Shown: in pieces, positions 17,479-25,179 of the stretch
How positions within the stretch are numbered: position 1 is the stretch's first letter
How the letters are laid out: every line of letters begins with the position of its first letter
Origin: Streptomyces sp. NBC_01445
GTDB lineage: Bacteria; Actinomycetota; Actinomycetes; Streptomycetales; Streptomycetaceae
NCBI RefSeq assembly: GCF_035918235.1
Contig: NZ_CP109485.1
Span: forward strand, 10,199,001-10,263,000
Reading direction: 5' to 3'
Length of the DNA: 64,000 nucleotides
Notes under the pieces: model-generated
Database searches by the model: none
Seen by the model: only the letters and a program-made list of their open reading frames with translations
Told to the model about the DNA's origin: nothing
Position numbers and translations under genes: made by a program

Positions 17479-17952
17479 TCAGCGGTTGGCGGACGTCGTG
17501 CTGTCCACGGCAGGCGCCCGGGTTTCGGATACCAGGCGGGCGGCGAGCAGGAGCGCAAGTGGGCCCGCGGGCAGAAGAAAGCGGCCCCGCTCTGCGCTGG
17601 CGAGCGCGGCGTCGAGGGGCCACCATTCCAGCTTGAAGTCCTGTTCGCCGTCGGTCAGTTCCTGGGGCCCGAGCGTCAGCCCGCGGGCCAGGAACAGGTC
17701 GATACGGGCCGTTGAGTTGAGTGTCATGGCATAGCTGCCCAGATGCGTGAAGGAGGAGGCCGTGACTCCGGCCTCCTCCTTCAGTTCCCGCTTGGCGCAA
17801 TTGGCCGCGTCCTCATCGGCCTCGCGCCGTCCGCCGGGAAGAAAGACGTACTCGCCGCCGTGCGCGGGGAAGTCGGCGCTGAGGATCGCGACATTGTGTG
17901 CTGCGTCGAGCGCGACGACCACGGAGGCGTCGCGGGTGGGTGCATCGCTCAT
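17479..17952 (-). CDS. NUDIX hydrolase, last gene of the radical SAM operon
   Basis: A 157-residue NUDIX protein with an intact box at residues 41-63 (GRREADEDAANCAKRELKEE plus AGV). The start ATG at 17950-17952 lies 18 bp after the stop of the hydrolase gene, placing it at the end of a five-gene leftward unit. NUDIX enzymes cleave X-linked nucleoside diphosphates. Here it could act on a phosphorylated product of the upstream kinase or on a toxic by-product. The copy at 11989-12501 derives from this gene or the reverse. Confidence 0.88.
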   Translation of the reverse strand: MSDAPTRDASVVVALDAAHNVAILSADFPAHGGEYVFLPGGRREADEDAANCAKRELKEEAGVTASSFTHLGSYAMTLNSTARIDLFLARGLTLGPQELTDGEQDFKLEWWPLDAALASAERGRFLLPAGPLALLLAARLVSETRAPAVDSTTSANR

Positions 17953-18074
17953 GGGCGGTGAGCGTACCCGTCACGAATGCCACCAGGCGGCATACGGCAC
18001 GGTCGTCACGCTGGGGTGGACGATGCCGCGTCCGTGGAAGCCGTCGTCCCCGTAGGCGTCCCCGTGGTCGGCGC
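17489..18074. repeat. Segmental duplication, right copy
   Basis: Counterpart of 12039-12623. Here the flanking genes are intact, so this is likely the source copy. Confidence 0.85.
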
Positions 18075-18774
18075 ACATGATGACCAGCCACGGCCCTCTC
18101 GCGGTGAGCTGGTCGATCAGGCGGCCGAGATGAGCGTCGGCATAGACCAGGGCCGCTCGCTGGGAGGCGACCGTGTCCGTGCTCTGGCCGAGGTAGTGGC
18201 CGTGGGGGACGTGGGTGGCACTCACGTTGACGAACAGGTACAGCGGCTGGCCGGCGTAGCGGTCGGCGACGGCGAGGGCCTGGTCGACCTGGTGGCGGGT
18301 GGAGTCCTGCTCCGGGGAGCAGAACTCGGGACGCCAGTGATCCTCGTCGAACAGGTCGGGCAGGACGCTGCCCAGAGGGGTTTCGCGGGAGAAGTAGGTG
18401 ACGCCTCCCACGCACACCGTGCGGTAGCCGTGGGCCTTGAGCCCTTGCAGGAGGTTGGGGGCGTCGAATACGAAGGTGCCCGGGTCGACCTCCTTGAACG
18501 CGGGGGGCCGGCACTCCCACAGGCGGGGCGGCTGCTGCGGAGTGGGCTGCTTGGGTAGGAAGCCGGAGAAGAACGCCATGTGGGCGGGGAGGGTGAACGT
18601 GCCCGGTGTCCAGCGCCGTTCCCAGCTCCCGCCGGGCAGCAGCTGGGCAAGGCGGGGGGTCGCTCCATCTGCCAGGGCCGTCGCGGCGACGTCGTAGCGC
18701 AGGGAGTCGAGGGTCACGAACAGGATCGGAGTGCCGGAACGGATGACGCGGGAGGCGTCGATGGTTGTGGTCAT
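17971..18774 (-). CDS. Alkaline-phosphatase-superfamily (sulfatase-like) hydrolase
   Basis: A 267-residue protein whose ATG at 18772-18774 overlaps the preceding stop by four bases (ATGA). Visible superfamily features are ILFVTLDSLRYDVA with the first metal-binding Asp at residues 17-30, TPGTFTLPAHMAFFSGFLP with the Thr/Ser nucleophile position, and the metal-binding end CADHGDAYGDDGFHGRG from about residue 234. The layout resembles the STM4013/SEN3800-type hydrolases that also sit beside radical SAM genes in enterobacteria. That link is from memory of the family and not tested. Likely reaction: hydrolysis of a phosphate or sulfate ester, or a phosphodiester, of the pathway product. No signal peptide is visible. 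Confidence 0.85.
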   Translation of the reverse strand: MTTTIDASRVIRSGTPILFVTLDSLRYDVAATALADGATPRLAQLLPGGSWERRWTPGTFTLPAHMAFFSGFLPKQPTPQQPPRLWECRPPAFKEVDPGTFVFDAPNLLQGLKAHGYRTVCVGGVTYFSRETPLGSVLPDLFDEDHWRPEFCSPEQDSTRHQVDQALAVADRYAGQPLYLFVNVSATHVPHGHYLGQSTDTVASQRAALVYADAHLGRLIDQLTARGPWLVIMCADHGDAYGDDGFHGRGIVHPSVTTVPYAAWWHS

Positions 18775-19253
18775 CGCGGGGCCCCTTCGTACCGATCGAT
18801 GGTGCCGCGGGCCGCGTCGTTGACGGGGATCGGCACCCGGTCCGCGTCGATCAGGGCTCGGATGCGGTCGAGCCCGGATCGGTCCGTCAGCCGCTCGCCG
18901 AGGACGTTGTACAAGGCGATGGTGACGAGGTTGTCGGCGCTGGTCGTGATGTAGGCGCCGACGGCGCTCACGTCCGCACGGAAGGCCAGCAGGGACCGTT
19001 CGTCGACTGCGCTCGTGAGGAGGGTGGTGCGGCATCGGTAATGGTGGGAGTTGATGGTGCCGCGCGCGAAACGGTCCGCGTACTCGATGCTGACGGGGTG
19101 GCCGTCGTGTCCCACCACGGCCCGGTTGGAGCCGCGGGTGGTGACCAGGCAGGAGCCGAGCCACCAGGCCACCCCGGTGTGGATCTGGCCGGGGTGGGTG
19201 CCGGTGGCGCCACCGTCGCGGATGACGGCGGCGGTATCGATCGGGTTAAGCAC
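18771..19253 (-). CDS. Unknown protein of the radical SAM operon
   Basis: A 160-residue protein overlapping the kinase gene by 8 bp and the hydrolase gene by 4 bp, so translation is probably coupled on both sides. It begins MLNPIDTAAVIRDGGATGTH. The first half is strand-rich with conserved-looking HTGVAWWLGSCLV and RGTINSHHYRCRTTLLTSA segments. The second half is helical (YITTSADNLVTIALYNVLGE). It has no signal peptide or membrane segment. No family is recognised. Its fixed place between kinase and hydrolase suggests an enzyme or partner acting on the same metabolite. Confidence 0.75.
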   Translation of the reverse strand: MLNPIDTAAVIRDGGATGTHPGQIHTGVAWWLGSCLVTTRGSNRAVVGHDGHPVSIEYADRFARGTINSHHYRCRTTLLTSAVDERSLLAFRADVSAVGAYITTSADNLVTIALYNVLGERLTDRSGLDRIRALIDADRVPIPVNDAARGTIDRYEGAPR

Positions 19254-19881
19254 GGACGCGCTCCAGGGTGTGCTTGATCTCGTGGGCGAGTTGGTTAGGG
19301 GTCTTGCCGTCGGTGTCGACCCAGACGGCGCTCGGGTCGCTTGCGGCGACGGTCTCGAAGTTGAACAGGAGCTGCTTGAGACGGCCGGGGACCGTGAGCA
19401 GGTCCGTGTCGTCGCGCTTGATGTCGCCCTTGCTGCGCAGCCGGGCCTTGAGCGTTTCCAGCGAGCAGCGCAGGTAGAAGGTGAAGGTGGGCTGCACGAC
19501 GTAGGGCAGGAAGGGCTCGGCGAGCTTCAGGACGTGCTCGATCGGTATCTCGTGCACGGCGGCGTGGCAGGCGATGACGGAGGACTGGTAGCGGTCGGCG
19601 ATGACCGTCTTGAGTTGCCGCGCGGTGCGCACCTCGTCGGAGGCGTGCAGGAGGCCTGACAGGTAGAAGGAGAGCTGGGGCAGCGGCCGGAGGCGGTCGT
19701 TGATGGGCGTGGACCAGGCGTTGTGCGGCGTCGGCAGGGTGTGCAGGCTCGATGCGTTCAGGTCGCGCGTCAGGATGCGAGTGAGGGTGGACTTGCCCAC
19801 TGCGGAGACGCTCTCCAGGGCGATGAACGGCAGCGGTGTGCCCTTCAGCTCGTTCGGCCGGTATGCGGGGGGCAGGTTCAC
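19246..19881 (-). CDS. Thymidylate-kinase-like P-loop kinase
   Basis: A 211-residue protein. The GTG at 19879-19881 overlaps the radical SAM stop as GTGA, which fixes the start. The phosphate-binding loop LESVSAVGKST ends at residue 31, with Ser where most kinases have the first Gly. DRYQSS at 96-101 matches the DRYxxS motif of thymidylate kinases, followed by FTFYLRCSLETLKARLRSKG, the Arg-rich lid. It likely transfers phosphate from ATP to a nucleotide or a modified nucleoside made by the upstream enzyme. True thymidylate kinase is not expected in an accessory operon, so the substrate may differ. Confidence 0.82.
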   Translation of the reverse strand: MNLPPAYRPNELKGTPLPFIALESVSAVGKSTLTRILTRDLNASSLHTLPTPHNAWSTPINDRLRPLPQLSFYLSGLLHASDEVRTARQLKTVIADRYQSSVIACHAAVHEIPIEHVLKLAEPFLPYVVQPTFTFYLRCSLETLKARLRSKGDIKRDDTDLLTVPGRLKQLLFNFETVAASDPSAVWVDTDGKTPNQLAHEIKHTLERVRA

Positions 19882-20960
19882 AGGGTCCCCTGGGTGAAGG
19901 CGGTGACGTGGCGGGCGACGGCCGAGGTCAGGGCCTGTGGGTCGTCGAGGTGCGGGAGCAGGTCCAGGCGCAGGTCCTCGCGTAGGAGGCAGGGTTGGAG
20001 GCCGCCGGCGTGGTCGACGCGCAGCGCCCACAGCCCCTCGATGCACTGGGGGCGTAGGGGGCAGGTGCCGCACTGGCCGACGTGGTGACGGCCCAGGTCG
20101 CTGTGGATGACGTCGACTTCGATGCCGTCGATGCGAAAGACGCGGCGTCCCTGGCCGACGCCGGCGATCTCGGTGTGTTCGTCGCTGGTGAGGGTGCGAA
20201 GGTGGCGGGTGATCCCGTCGGCGGACACTGCGGCGGAGGCGCCGGACTGGTTGAAGCTGGTGTCCACCAGCTCGATGAACTGGAGCGGCAGGCGCCGTTC
20301 CAGCGCATAGTCGAGGATGGCGCGGATCTCGTGTGCGTTCTGGCGTTGGAGCAGGCAGTTCAGCTCGACGCGGGGCAGGATCTCGCGGGCCGCCTCGATT
20401 CCGTCGAGGATGACGCCGATGCCCTGGCGTACCTGCGCGATCTCCAGCAGCGACTCGTCGGAGAAGTAGTGCAGTGACACCTTCACCTTGTCGAGGGGGG
20501 TGTGGGCGAGCCACTCCTGGTTGCGCCGCACCAGCAGCCCGTTGGTGATGAGCGTGTAGGAGCTGTCCGGTGCCGACTGTGGCAGCTGTTCCAGCACGGG
20601 GCGCGCCCAGCGCGAGATGAGGGGCTCTCCGCCGGTGAAGTACACGCGGCGCAGCCCAGCGTCCATCAGGCTGGTGATGGTCTGCACGTAGGCCGCGGCG
20701 TCGAACTGCCGCTCCCGGGGCTTGTGCGTGTGGTCGCGGCGCGTTTCCGGGGGCGGAACGTCGCCCTCGTTGTGGCAGAACCAGCAGGCGGCGTTGCAGT
20801 GAGGGGTGAAGGAGACGCGTAACTGGCCGCGGAGCGCCGCGAAGTTGTGCAGCGCGGTGTAGTCGGTGCCGTCGGTGAAGGCGGCGGAGTGAGAAGAGAC
20901 GTGCTGTGGCACGGGGAACCTCCCGGCGAACGGAGTGTGTGTGCGGTGGGTGTCCGGCAC
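19878..20960 (-). CDS. MoaA-like radical SAM enzyme
   Basis: A 360-residue protein, first gene of the operon, from GTG 20958-20960. The radical SAM cluster motif is CNAACWFC (Cys55, 59, 62), followed by YFTGGEPLISRW (SAM-binding GGE motif) and a TNG motif. A second Cys set, CGTCPLRPQC at 297-306 plus Cys324 in GGLQPCL, resembles the auxiliary cluster of MoaA-type GTP cyclases. This predicts an oxygen-sensitive enzyme that generates a 5'-deoxyadenosyl radical and acts on a nucleotide or peptide. It lacks the SGGEPF motif of viperins. The 280 bp upstream (20961-21240) contain no supported gene and should hold the operon promoter. Confidence 0.88.
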   Translation of the reverse strand: MPDTHRTHTPFAGRFPVPQHVSSHSAAFTDGTDYTALHNFAALRGQLRVSFTPHCNAACWFCHNEGDVPPPETRRDHTHKPRERQFDAAAYVQTITSLMDAGLRRVYFTGGEPLISRWARPVLEQLPQSAPDSSYTLITNGLLVRRNQEWLAHTPLDKVKVSLHYFSDESLLEIAQVRQGIGVILDGIEAAREILPRVELNCLLQRQNAHEIRAILDYALERRLPLQFIELVDTSFNQSGASAAVSADGITRHLRTLTSDEHTEIAGVGQGRRVFRIDGIEVDVIHSDLGRHHVGQCGTCPLRPQCIEGLWALRVDHAGGLQPCLLREDLRLDLLPHLDDPQALTSAVARHVTAFTQGTL

Positions 20961-21240
20961 GGGGACCTGTGGTGCGGTCCCGGTCGTTGGGTGACGGGCA
21001 TGGGCTCGTCACGGTGTCGTTCACGGCGGTCATGCGGCGTGAGGAGTCACCTTCTTCGAAAGCTCCTTCCCGCGCTGTTCTTCCGGCCCCGGCCCCGGAG
21101 TGGGCCGGGTCGCAGGGTCGGGCACCCGTCCGTCGCCGACAACGGGTGGGCGATCCAGCAGGCCGGCCGCGATCTCCCCACGGAGTGGCGGCCGGGGCGC
21201 ATACGCGCCGACTCCCCGAGGAGGAGCCCCAGTTCAAGGG

Positions 21241-21678
21241 TTACGACTGGTGGCTCCATAGAGGGCTCAGTCGGCTGGGGCCGAGCGCACCGGGCCCGAT
21301 CCGCTCTGCGACCGCAGCCGTGTTCCACGGGCTGGAGACCCACGCGCCCGTGCGCCTCTGCCACGCGTAGAACTCGCTGCGCTCGTCGTGGTGGAAGAAC
21401 AACATCGCGTACGACGGAACGACGATCCCCGCGGCCACACCACTCTCGACCAGCTTCAGTGCCTCGGTCCGCCGGGGGCGCTCAGGGCCTGGGTCCGTCA
21501 CCGTGCCGAAGTCGACCAGCTCGGCGACGGAGCGCCACCCGCTGTGCTGGATGAAGCGACGCACCCCGGCCAGGGACGCGTACTGCGACAGCGTCTGGCT
21601 GGCCAGGCACGCGTAGGCCACTACCTCGGTGCCCGCAGGGGCATCGGCCGGAGGCGCCTCGATCAGGGTGCCGCTCAC
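21241..21678 (-). CDS. Resolvase-like protein without catalytic serine
   Basis: A 145-residue protein starting at GTG 21676-21678, overlapping the preceding stop as GTGA. Residues from about 18 onward follow the serine-recombinase N-terminal fold: VVAYACLASQTLSQYASLAG, HSGWRSVAELVDFG, then EALKLVESGVAAGIVVPSYA. The position of the catalytic Ser (normally VSTxxQ) reads ASQTLSQ and lacks the usual context, and no DNA-binding tail follows. It is therefore more likely a regulatory or binding protein than an active resolvase. Coupling to the ATPase gene upstream suggests joint function in signalling. Confidence 0.6.
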   Translation of the reverse strand: MSGTLIEAPPADAPAGTEVVAYACLASQTLSQYASLAGVRRFIQHSGWRSVAELVDFGTVTDPGPERPRRTEALKLVESGVAAGIVVPSYAMLFFHHDERSEFYAWQRRTGAWVSSPWNTAAVAERIGPGALGPSRLSPLWSHQS

Positions 21679-22223
21679 CGTTCTACGTCCGTGCAGCCAA
21701 GGTCCGTTGGGTGGACCGGGAGACGGCACCAAGCAGTGGTGCCGCCAGACGTGAAGCCCCAGTCGCCGTTCAGCTCCGAGACCACGAAGCCGACGAGGAA
21801 CAGGCCGCGGCCGGACTCGTCAAGCAGACCAGCCCGCCGCGGCTGCGGAGTCTCCGCCTCGGTCTGGTCGTTGACCTCGATACGGATGAGACCGGGTGCA
21901 GGGGCCCAGCTTCGATAATCGACCGAGAGTCCCGTGCCGTAGAGGACCGCGTTGCTGACCAGTTCGGAGATCACGATCAAGGTCTGGTGAACCCGTTCCT
22001 CCGGCATCCGGCAGTCGTGGCGCAGCCATGCAGCGGCGATGCGTCGCACGGTGGCGACCTGCCCCGGGTGGCGCTCGACGGACATCGCGATCGGGGACGG
22101 CAGCGCGAGGGGCGACTCCATGGCGGGCTGTCGGACGCGGAACGCGTCGTGATCGCGCTCCTGCCCCGAGCCGGCCAGCCGTACCGCGCTTATGGCGCCA
22201 GTTCTGCCAGTGGAGGGGTGCAT
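21675..22223 (-). CDS. Anti-sigma-factor-like ATP-binding protein
   Basis: A 182-residue protein. The ATG at 22221-22223 has AGGAG 8 nt upstream. From about residue 50 it shows the HATPase fold of RsbW/SpoIIAB-like kinases: VATVRRIAAAWLRHD, then the N-box ISELVSNAVLYGTG, the G1 region EVNDQTEAETPQ, and GRGLFLVGFVV as the G2 box. Streptomyces carries many such proteins. They bind sigma factors or anti-anti-sigma factors, and the SpoIIE phosphatases at 4768 and 57772 are the opposing activity in such pathways. The first 45 residues are non-conserved. Confidence 0.85.
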   Translation of the reverse strand: MHPSTGRTGAISAVRLAGSGQERDHDAFRVRQPAMESPLALPSPIAMSVERHPGQVATVRRIAAAWLRHDCRMPEERVHQTLIVISELVSNAVLYGTGLSVDYRSWAPAPGLIRIEVNDQTEAETPQPRRAGLLDESGRGLFLVGFVVSELNGDWGFTSGGTTAWCRLPVHPTDLGCTDVER

Positions 22224-22416
22224 GTGGGGTGCTCCTGCTCGTCGGCGATCCTGCGGTGGTGGCGGCGACGAGGCGCCGCAGCAGTGATGCGTCACCCAGG
22301 TAACTGCGCAACTACGCCATATGGACAGGCAATTCAGACGACGGCCTTCCGACGTGGAACCGGAAATTTTTACCTTCGGAGGTGATCGGAGCGCCGTCCG
22401 CGCCTACCGTGGGTAC

Positions 22417-23688
22417 ATGACGGGGAACCCACTGCTGGCAGCTCGCATGGAACGCGCCGGGCTCAAGCAGGCCGAGTTAGCGGACAGCGTCAACCGTCGG
22501 ATCGGTGCGCGGACCGGGAAGCTGGGGACGACCACCGACCGTCATGTCCGTAACTGGCTCACCGGAAGAACCCGGTGGCCGCATGCGAGACAACGGCTCG
22601 CGCTCGAAGAAGAATTCAGCGCCACGGCTCAGGAGTTGGGCTTCATCCCTCCTGCACCACGCAAGCGAGCACCATCGGAGGACCCAGTGCGGCGACGCAC
22701 CTTTACCAACGGCGCAGCCTCCCTCACCGCCGGCGCCTTGATCCCCGCCCCGTCCAGGGGAACCAACCGCGTCGGCATGGCCGACGCCGACCGTCTCGAA
22801 CGCAACTTCAGTGATCTCGTCCGACAGGACAACCAAGACGGCGCCGGGCTCAGGATGGAGACCCGCGCCCTCGCACACGCCCGGCACGCACTCGAACTAC
22901 AGGACGTCGGGCGCGCCAGCGCTCGCGTACGAGCGCGCCTGTACTACCTCGCCGCCGCATTCACCGGCACAGCCCTGTGGGCTGCTGTCGAGGCTCAGGA
23001 GACCGAGCGCGCCAAGTTGCACTTGAATGAAGCCATGACCCTCGCCGGGATGGCCGGCAGCAGCGAGATGCAGATGCGCCTGTGGGGGCACGCCGCGCTG
23101 CTCTCCTTCCAGCAGCAGCACCTGCCCAAAGCCCAGGCCGCAGCGGAGGCCGGCCGCCGCACACATGTGTGCCGTCAGGACGCCCTCTTCCGCTCCTTAG
23201 CCAGCGCCCGGCTAGCCGGCATCCTGTCGGCCCTGGACGGCTGCAACTCTCACGCGCAACGTGCCTTGGCCAACGCCCACAAGGCATACCAGCAAGCCGA
23301 CTTGAGTGACGAACGCCCCACATGGCTGTCCTTCTTCGACAAGGCAGAACTCAACGGCCTGTCCGCCTTGGTGATGGCCCGCCTTGGACGTTACGACGAG
23401 TCGGAGGCGTACCTCCACCAGACACTCACACAGCTCAGACCGGAGTATCGCCGCAACCGCACTTACTACAGCGTGCACCTAGCCCTGGCTCAACTCGCGC
23501 AGGGCGAAGTCGAGCAAGCCGTCGCCACCGCCAAACCTTTGCTCCCGACCCGAGGAGAGCCACCCCTGTCGGGTCGGACCAGCGGACTTCTGCGAAAGTT
23601 CGACCGCGGGCTCCACCGACTGGCCCCCGGAAACCCAAGCGCGGTCGAGTGGGCCGACCGCTACGCAGAAGGAGAACTGGAACAGTGA
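22417..23688 (+). CDS. XRE-type HTH regulator with TPR-like repeats
   Basis: A 423-residue protein from ATG 22417, which begins directly with the HTH (NPLLAARMERAGLKQAELAD). The longer frame adds 32 unlikely residues. A Trp/Arg-rich RHVRNWLTGRTRWPHARQRL completes the DNA-binding domain. After a linker, residues about 140-410 are helical repeats (HARHALELQDVGRASARVRA, LHLNEAMTLAGMAG, SEAYLHQTLTQLRPEY) like the TPR domains of Streptomyces regulators. It is divergent from the ATPase gene and coupled by GTGA to the following GNAT gene, so it may regulate both. Confidence 0.82.
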   Translation: MTGNPLLAARMERAGLKQAELADSVNRRIGARTGKLGTTTDRHVRNWLTGRTRWPHARQRLALEEEFSATAQELGFIPPAPRKRAPSEDPVRRRTFTNGAASLTAGALIPAPSRGTNRVGMADADRLERNFSDLVRQDNQDGAGLRMETRALAHARHALELQDVGRASARVRARLYYLAAAFTGTALWAAVEAQETERAKLHLNEAMTLAGMAGSSEMQMRLWGHAALLSFQQQHLPKAQAAAEAGRRTHVCRQDALFRSLASARLAGILSALDGCNSHAQRALANAHKAYQQADLSDERPTWLSFFDKAELNGLSALVMARLGRYDESEAYLHQTLTQLRPEYRRNRTYYSVHLALAQLAQGEVEQAVATAKPLLPTRGEPPLSGRTSGLLRKFDRGLHRLAPGNPSAVEWADRYAEGELEQ

Positions 23689-24239
23689 CGGTCGACGTCA
23701 AGCACTACGTTGCCGAAGATCTTCCCGAGATCCGCCAGCACATACTCGACATCCACGTTGAGGTGCGACAGCGGGACTTCGGACTCACCGGCCCCTTCTA
23801 CGATGTCGAGCGCTTCGACGCGCGGCTCACCGCCTACTCCTCCCGCCCCGGATGGACAGCGGTACTCGGGTTCGACGAAGGCGACCCCGTCGGCTTCTGC
23901 TTCGGCACCGCGCTCGCGCCGGACACCAAATGGTGGAACAACATGCTGACGGCTGTCGACCCAGCGGTGACAAAGGAGGACGGCAAGCGGACCGTCTCCC
24001 TCAACGAGATCGTGGTACGCAAGCCGTGGCGTGGCCGGTCCGTTGCGTGGCAGCTCCACGAAGCGTGGCTCGACCACCGTGCCGAAGAGAGGGTGACCCT
24101 CCTCGTGAATCCGCTCGCAGGCGACGGAGCCGTGCAGGCCGTGTACGAGGCATGGGGCTACCGGAAGGTTGGCGATCAGCAGCCCTTCCCCGACTCGCCC
24201 GTCTTCTCCGTCATGCTGCGGCCCACGGAGCAGGACTAG
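23685..24239 (+). CDS. GNAT family N-acetyltransferase
   Basis: A 184-residue protein. GTG 23685 overlaps the stop of the HTH gene (GTGA), arguing for coupled translation. GNAT features are VLGFDEGDPVGFCFGTAL (beta4 region), VSLNEIVVRKPWRGRSVAWQ with the acetyl-CoA loop KPWRGRSVAW, and LLVNPLAGDGAVQAVYEAWG near the end. The arrangement of an HTH-TPR regulator followed by an acetyltransferase is common in Streptomyces. The acceptor molecule is unknown. Confidence 0.87.
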   Translation: MTVDVKHYVAEDLPEIRQHILDIHVEVRQRDFGLTGPFYDVERFDARLTAYSSRPGWTAVLGFDEGDPVGFCFGTALAPDTKWWNNMLTAVDPAVTKEDGKRTVSLNEIVVRKPWRGRSVAWQLHEAWLDHRAEERVTLLVNPLAGDGAVQAVYEAWGYRKVGDQQPFPDSPVFSVMLRPTEQD

Positions 24240-24255
24240 GCGCAATGCCGTTGCG

Positions 24256-24590
24256 TTACGGGCTTGCGGGTTGAGGTCTTGTGATGAGGACGGCTTGAGG
24301 TCCGGTGCGGGACGGCTGCGGCCAGGCACGGTATTCAGGTCGCTTGAGGTGGTAGTTGGACATCTTGCGTTTCACTACGCGGGGCTGGCTGCGGAGGCGT
24401 CTGATGGGCAGGAGCCGTTCCGTGAGTCCTGTTCGAGCATCACCAGCACTCTGACCAGGAGGTCAGGGGGAAAAGCTGCCCGGCGTGACGGTCACGCTGC
24501 GCCGGGCAGAGCGCAGGGTCTCGGTGAAGGAGATCCGGTCAGGGTCCAGGCCTCGAGTGGCTGCCGTTCTCGCCTGACGCGAACCATAGG
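24256..24590 (-). pseudogene. IS4-type transposase C-terminal fragment
   Basis: The minus strand encodes LDPDRISFTETLRSARRSVT in one frame, then after a shift near 24450 RLLPIRRLRSQPRVVKRKMS followed by NYHLKRPEYRAWPQP, ending at a TAA at 24256-24258. This is the usual C-terminus of a group of Streptomyces IS4-family transposases (RVVKRKMSNY). The catalytic part is absent. It fills the gap between the GNAT and NUDIX genes. Confidence 0.7.
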
Positions 24591-24625
24591 GTCCCTTCCG
24601 CCCCATACCCGCCGGGAGGGACCCC

Positions 24626-25072
24626 GTGGCACAACCGCACACCACCCTCGACGTCATGGTCATCCTCGAACGCGACGGCGACCTCCTCCTCATCGAACGC
24701 GCCGGCACCGGCTACGACGACGGCCTCCTGTGCCTCCCCTCCGGCAAGGTCGACCCCGGCGAAAGCGTCCTCGACGCCGCCATCCGCGAAGCCCGCGAAG
24801 AGGTCGGAGTCCACATCACCCCCGCCTCCCTGCGCCCAGTTCACGTGATGCACTTCCGCAATCGCGAAGGACACAGTCGCATGGGCTGGTTCTTCGCCAC
24901 AGCTGACTGGGAGGGAGAGCCGTACAACGCGGAACCCCACAAAAGCGCGGGCATCTCGTGGTGCCGCGCCGACCAACTCCCGGAGAACACGGTTCCGTAC
25001 AACGCCCATGGGATCTTGCACTATCGAAAGGGTGAACCCTTCTCCGTCCATGGCTGGTCAACTACGTCATGA
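24626..25072 (+). CDS. NUDIX hydrolase
   Basis: A 148-residue protein from GTG 24626 with GGGAGGGA upstream. The NUDIX box runs from GKVDPGESVLDAAIREAREE into VGV near residue 60, with all catalytic Glu residues. VMVILERDGDLLLIER before it and RMGWFFATADWEGEPYNAEP after it are typical of MutT-like members. It is unrelated in sequence detail to the two duplicated NUDIX genes at 12.0 and 17.5 kb. It likely hydrolyses a damaged or modified nucleoside triphosphate. Its end meets the phosphotransferase-like gene region on the same strand. Confidence 0.88.
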   Translation: MAQPHTTLDVMVILERDGDLLLIERAGTGYDDGLLCLPSGKVDPGESVLDAAIREAREEVGVHITPASLRPVHVMHFRNREGHSRMGWFFATADWEGEPYNAEPHKSAGISWCRADQLPENTVPYNAHGILHYRKGEPFSVHGWSTTS

Positions 25073-25179
25073 CGAGGTCTTCCGAGGGCTGGTCGTGCCT
25101 CGCTGTGATCGGCGCGCTTGACGGCGGTGGACCGCCCACCCCGACGGCCGCCCGCACTTCCGACACCTCGAGGAGCTCC

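Noticed and set aside
19878..20960. Radical SAM enzyme as a prokaryotic viperin
   Set aside because: A kinase neighbour is suggestive, but the SAM-binding motif is TGGEPL and there is an MoaA-like auxiliary Cys set, neither typical of viperins.
19246..21237. A 663-residue minus-strand open frame over the kinase and radical SAM genes
   Set aside because: The kinase starts at 19881, fixed by the GTGA overlap; the rest is a shadow of the radical SAM frame.
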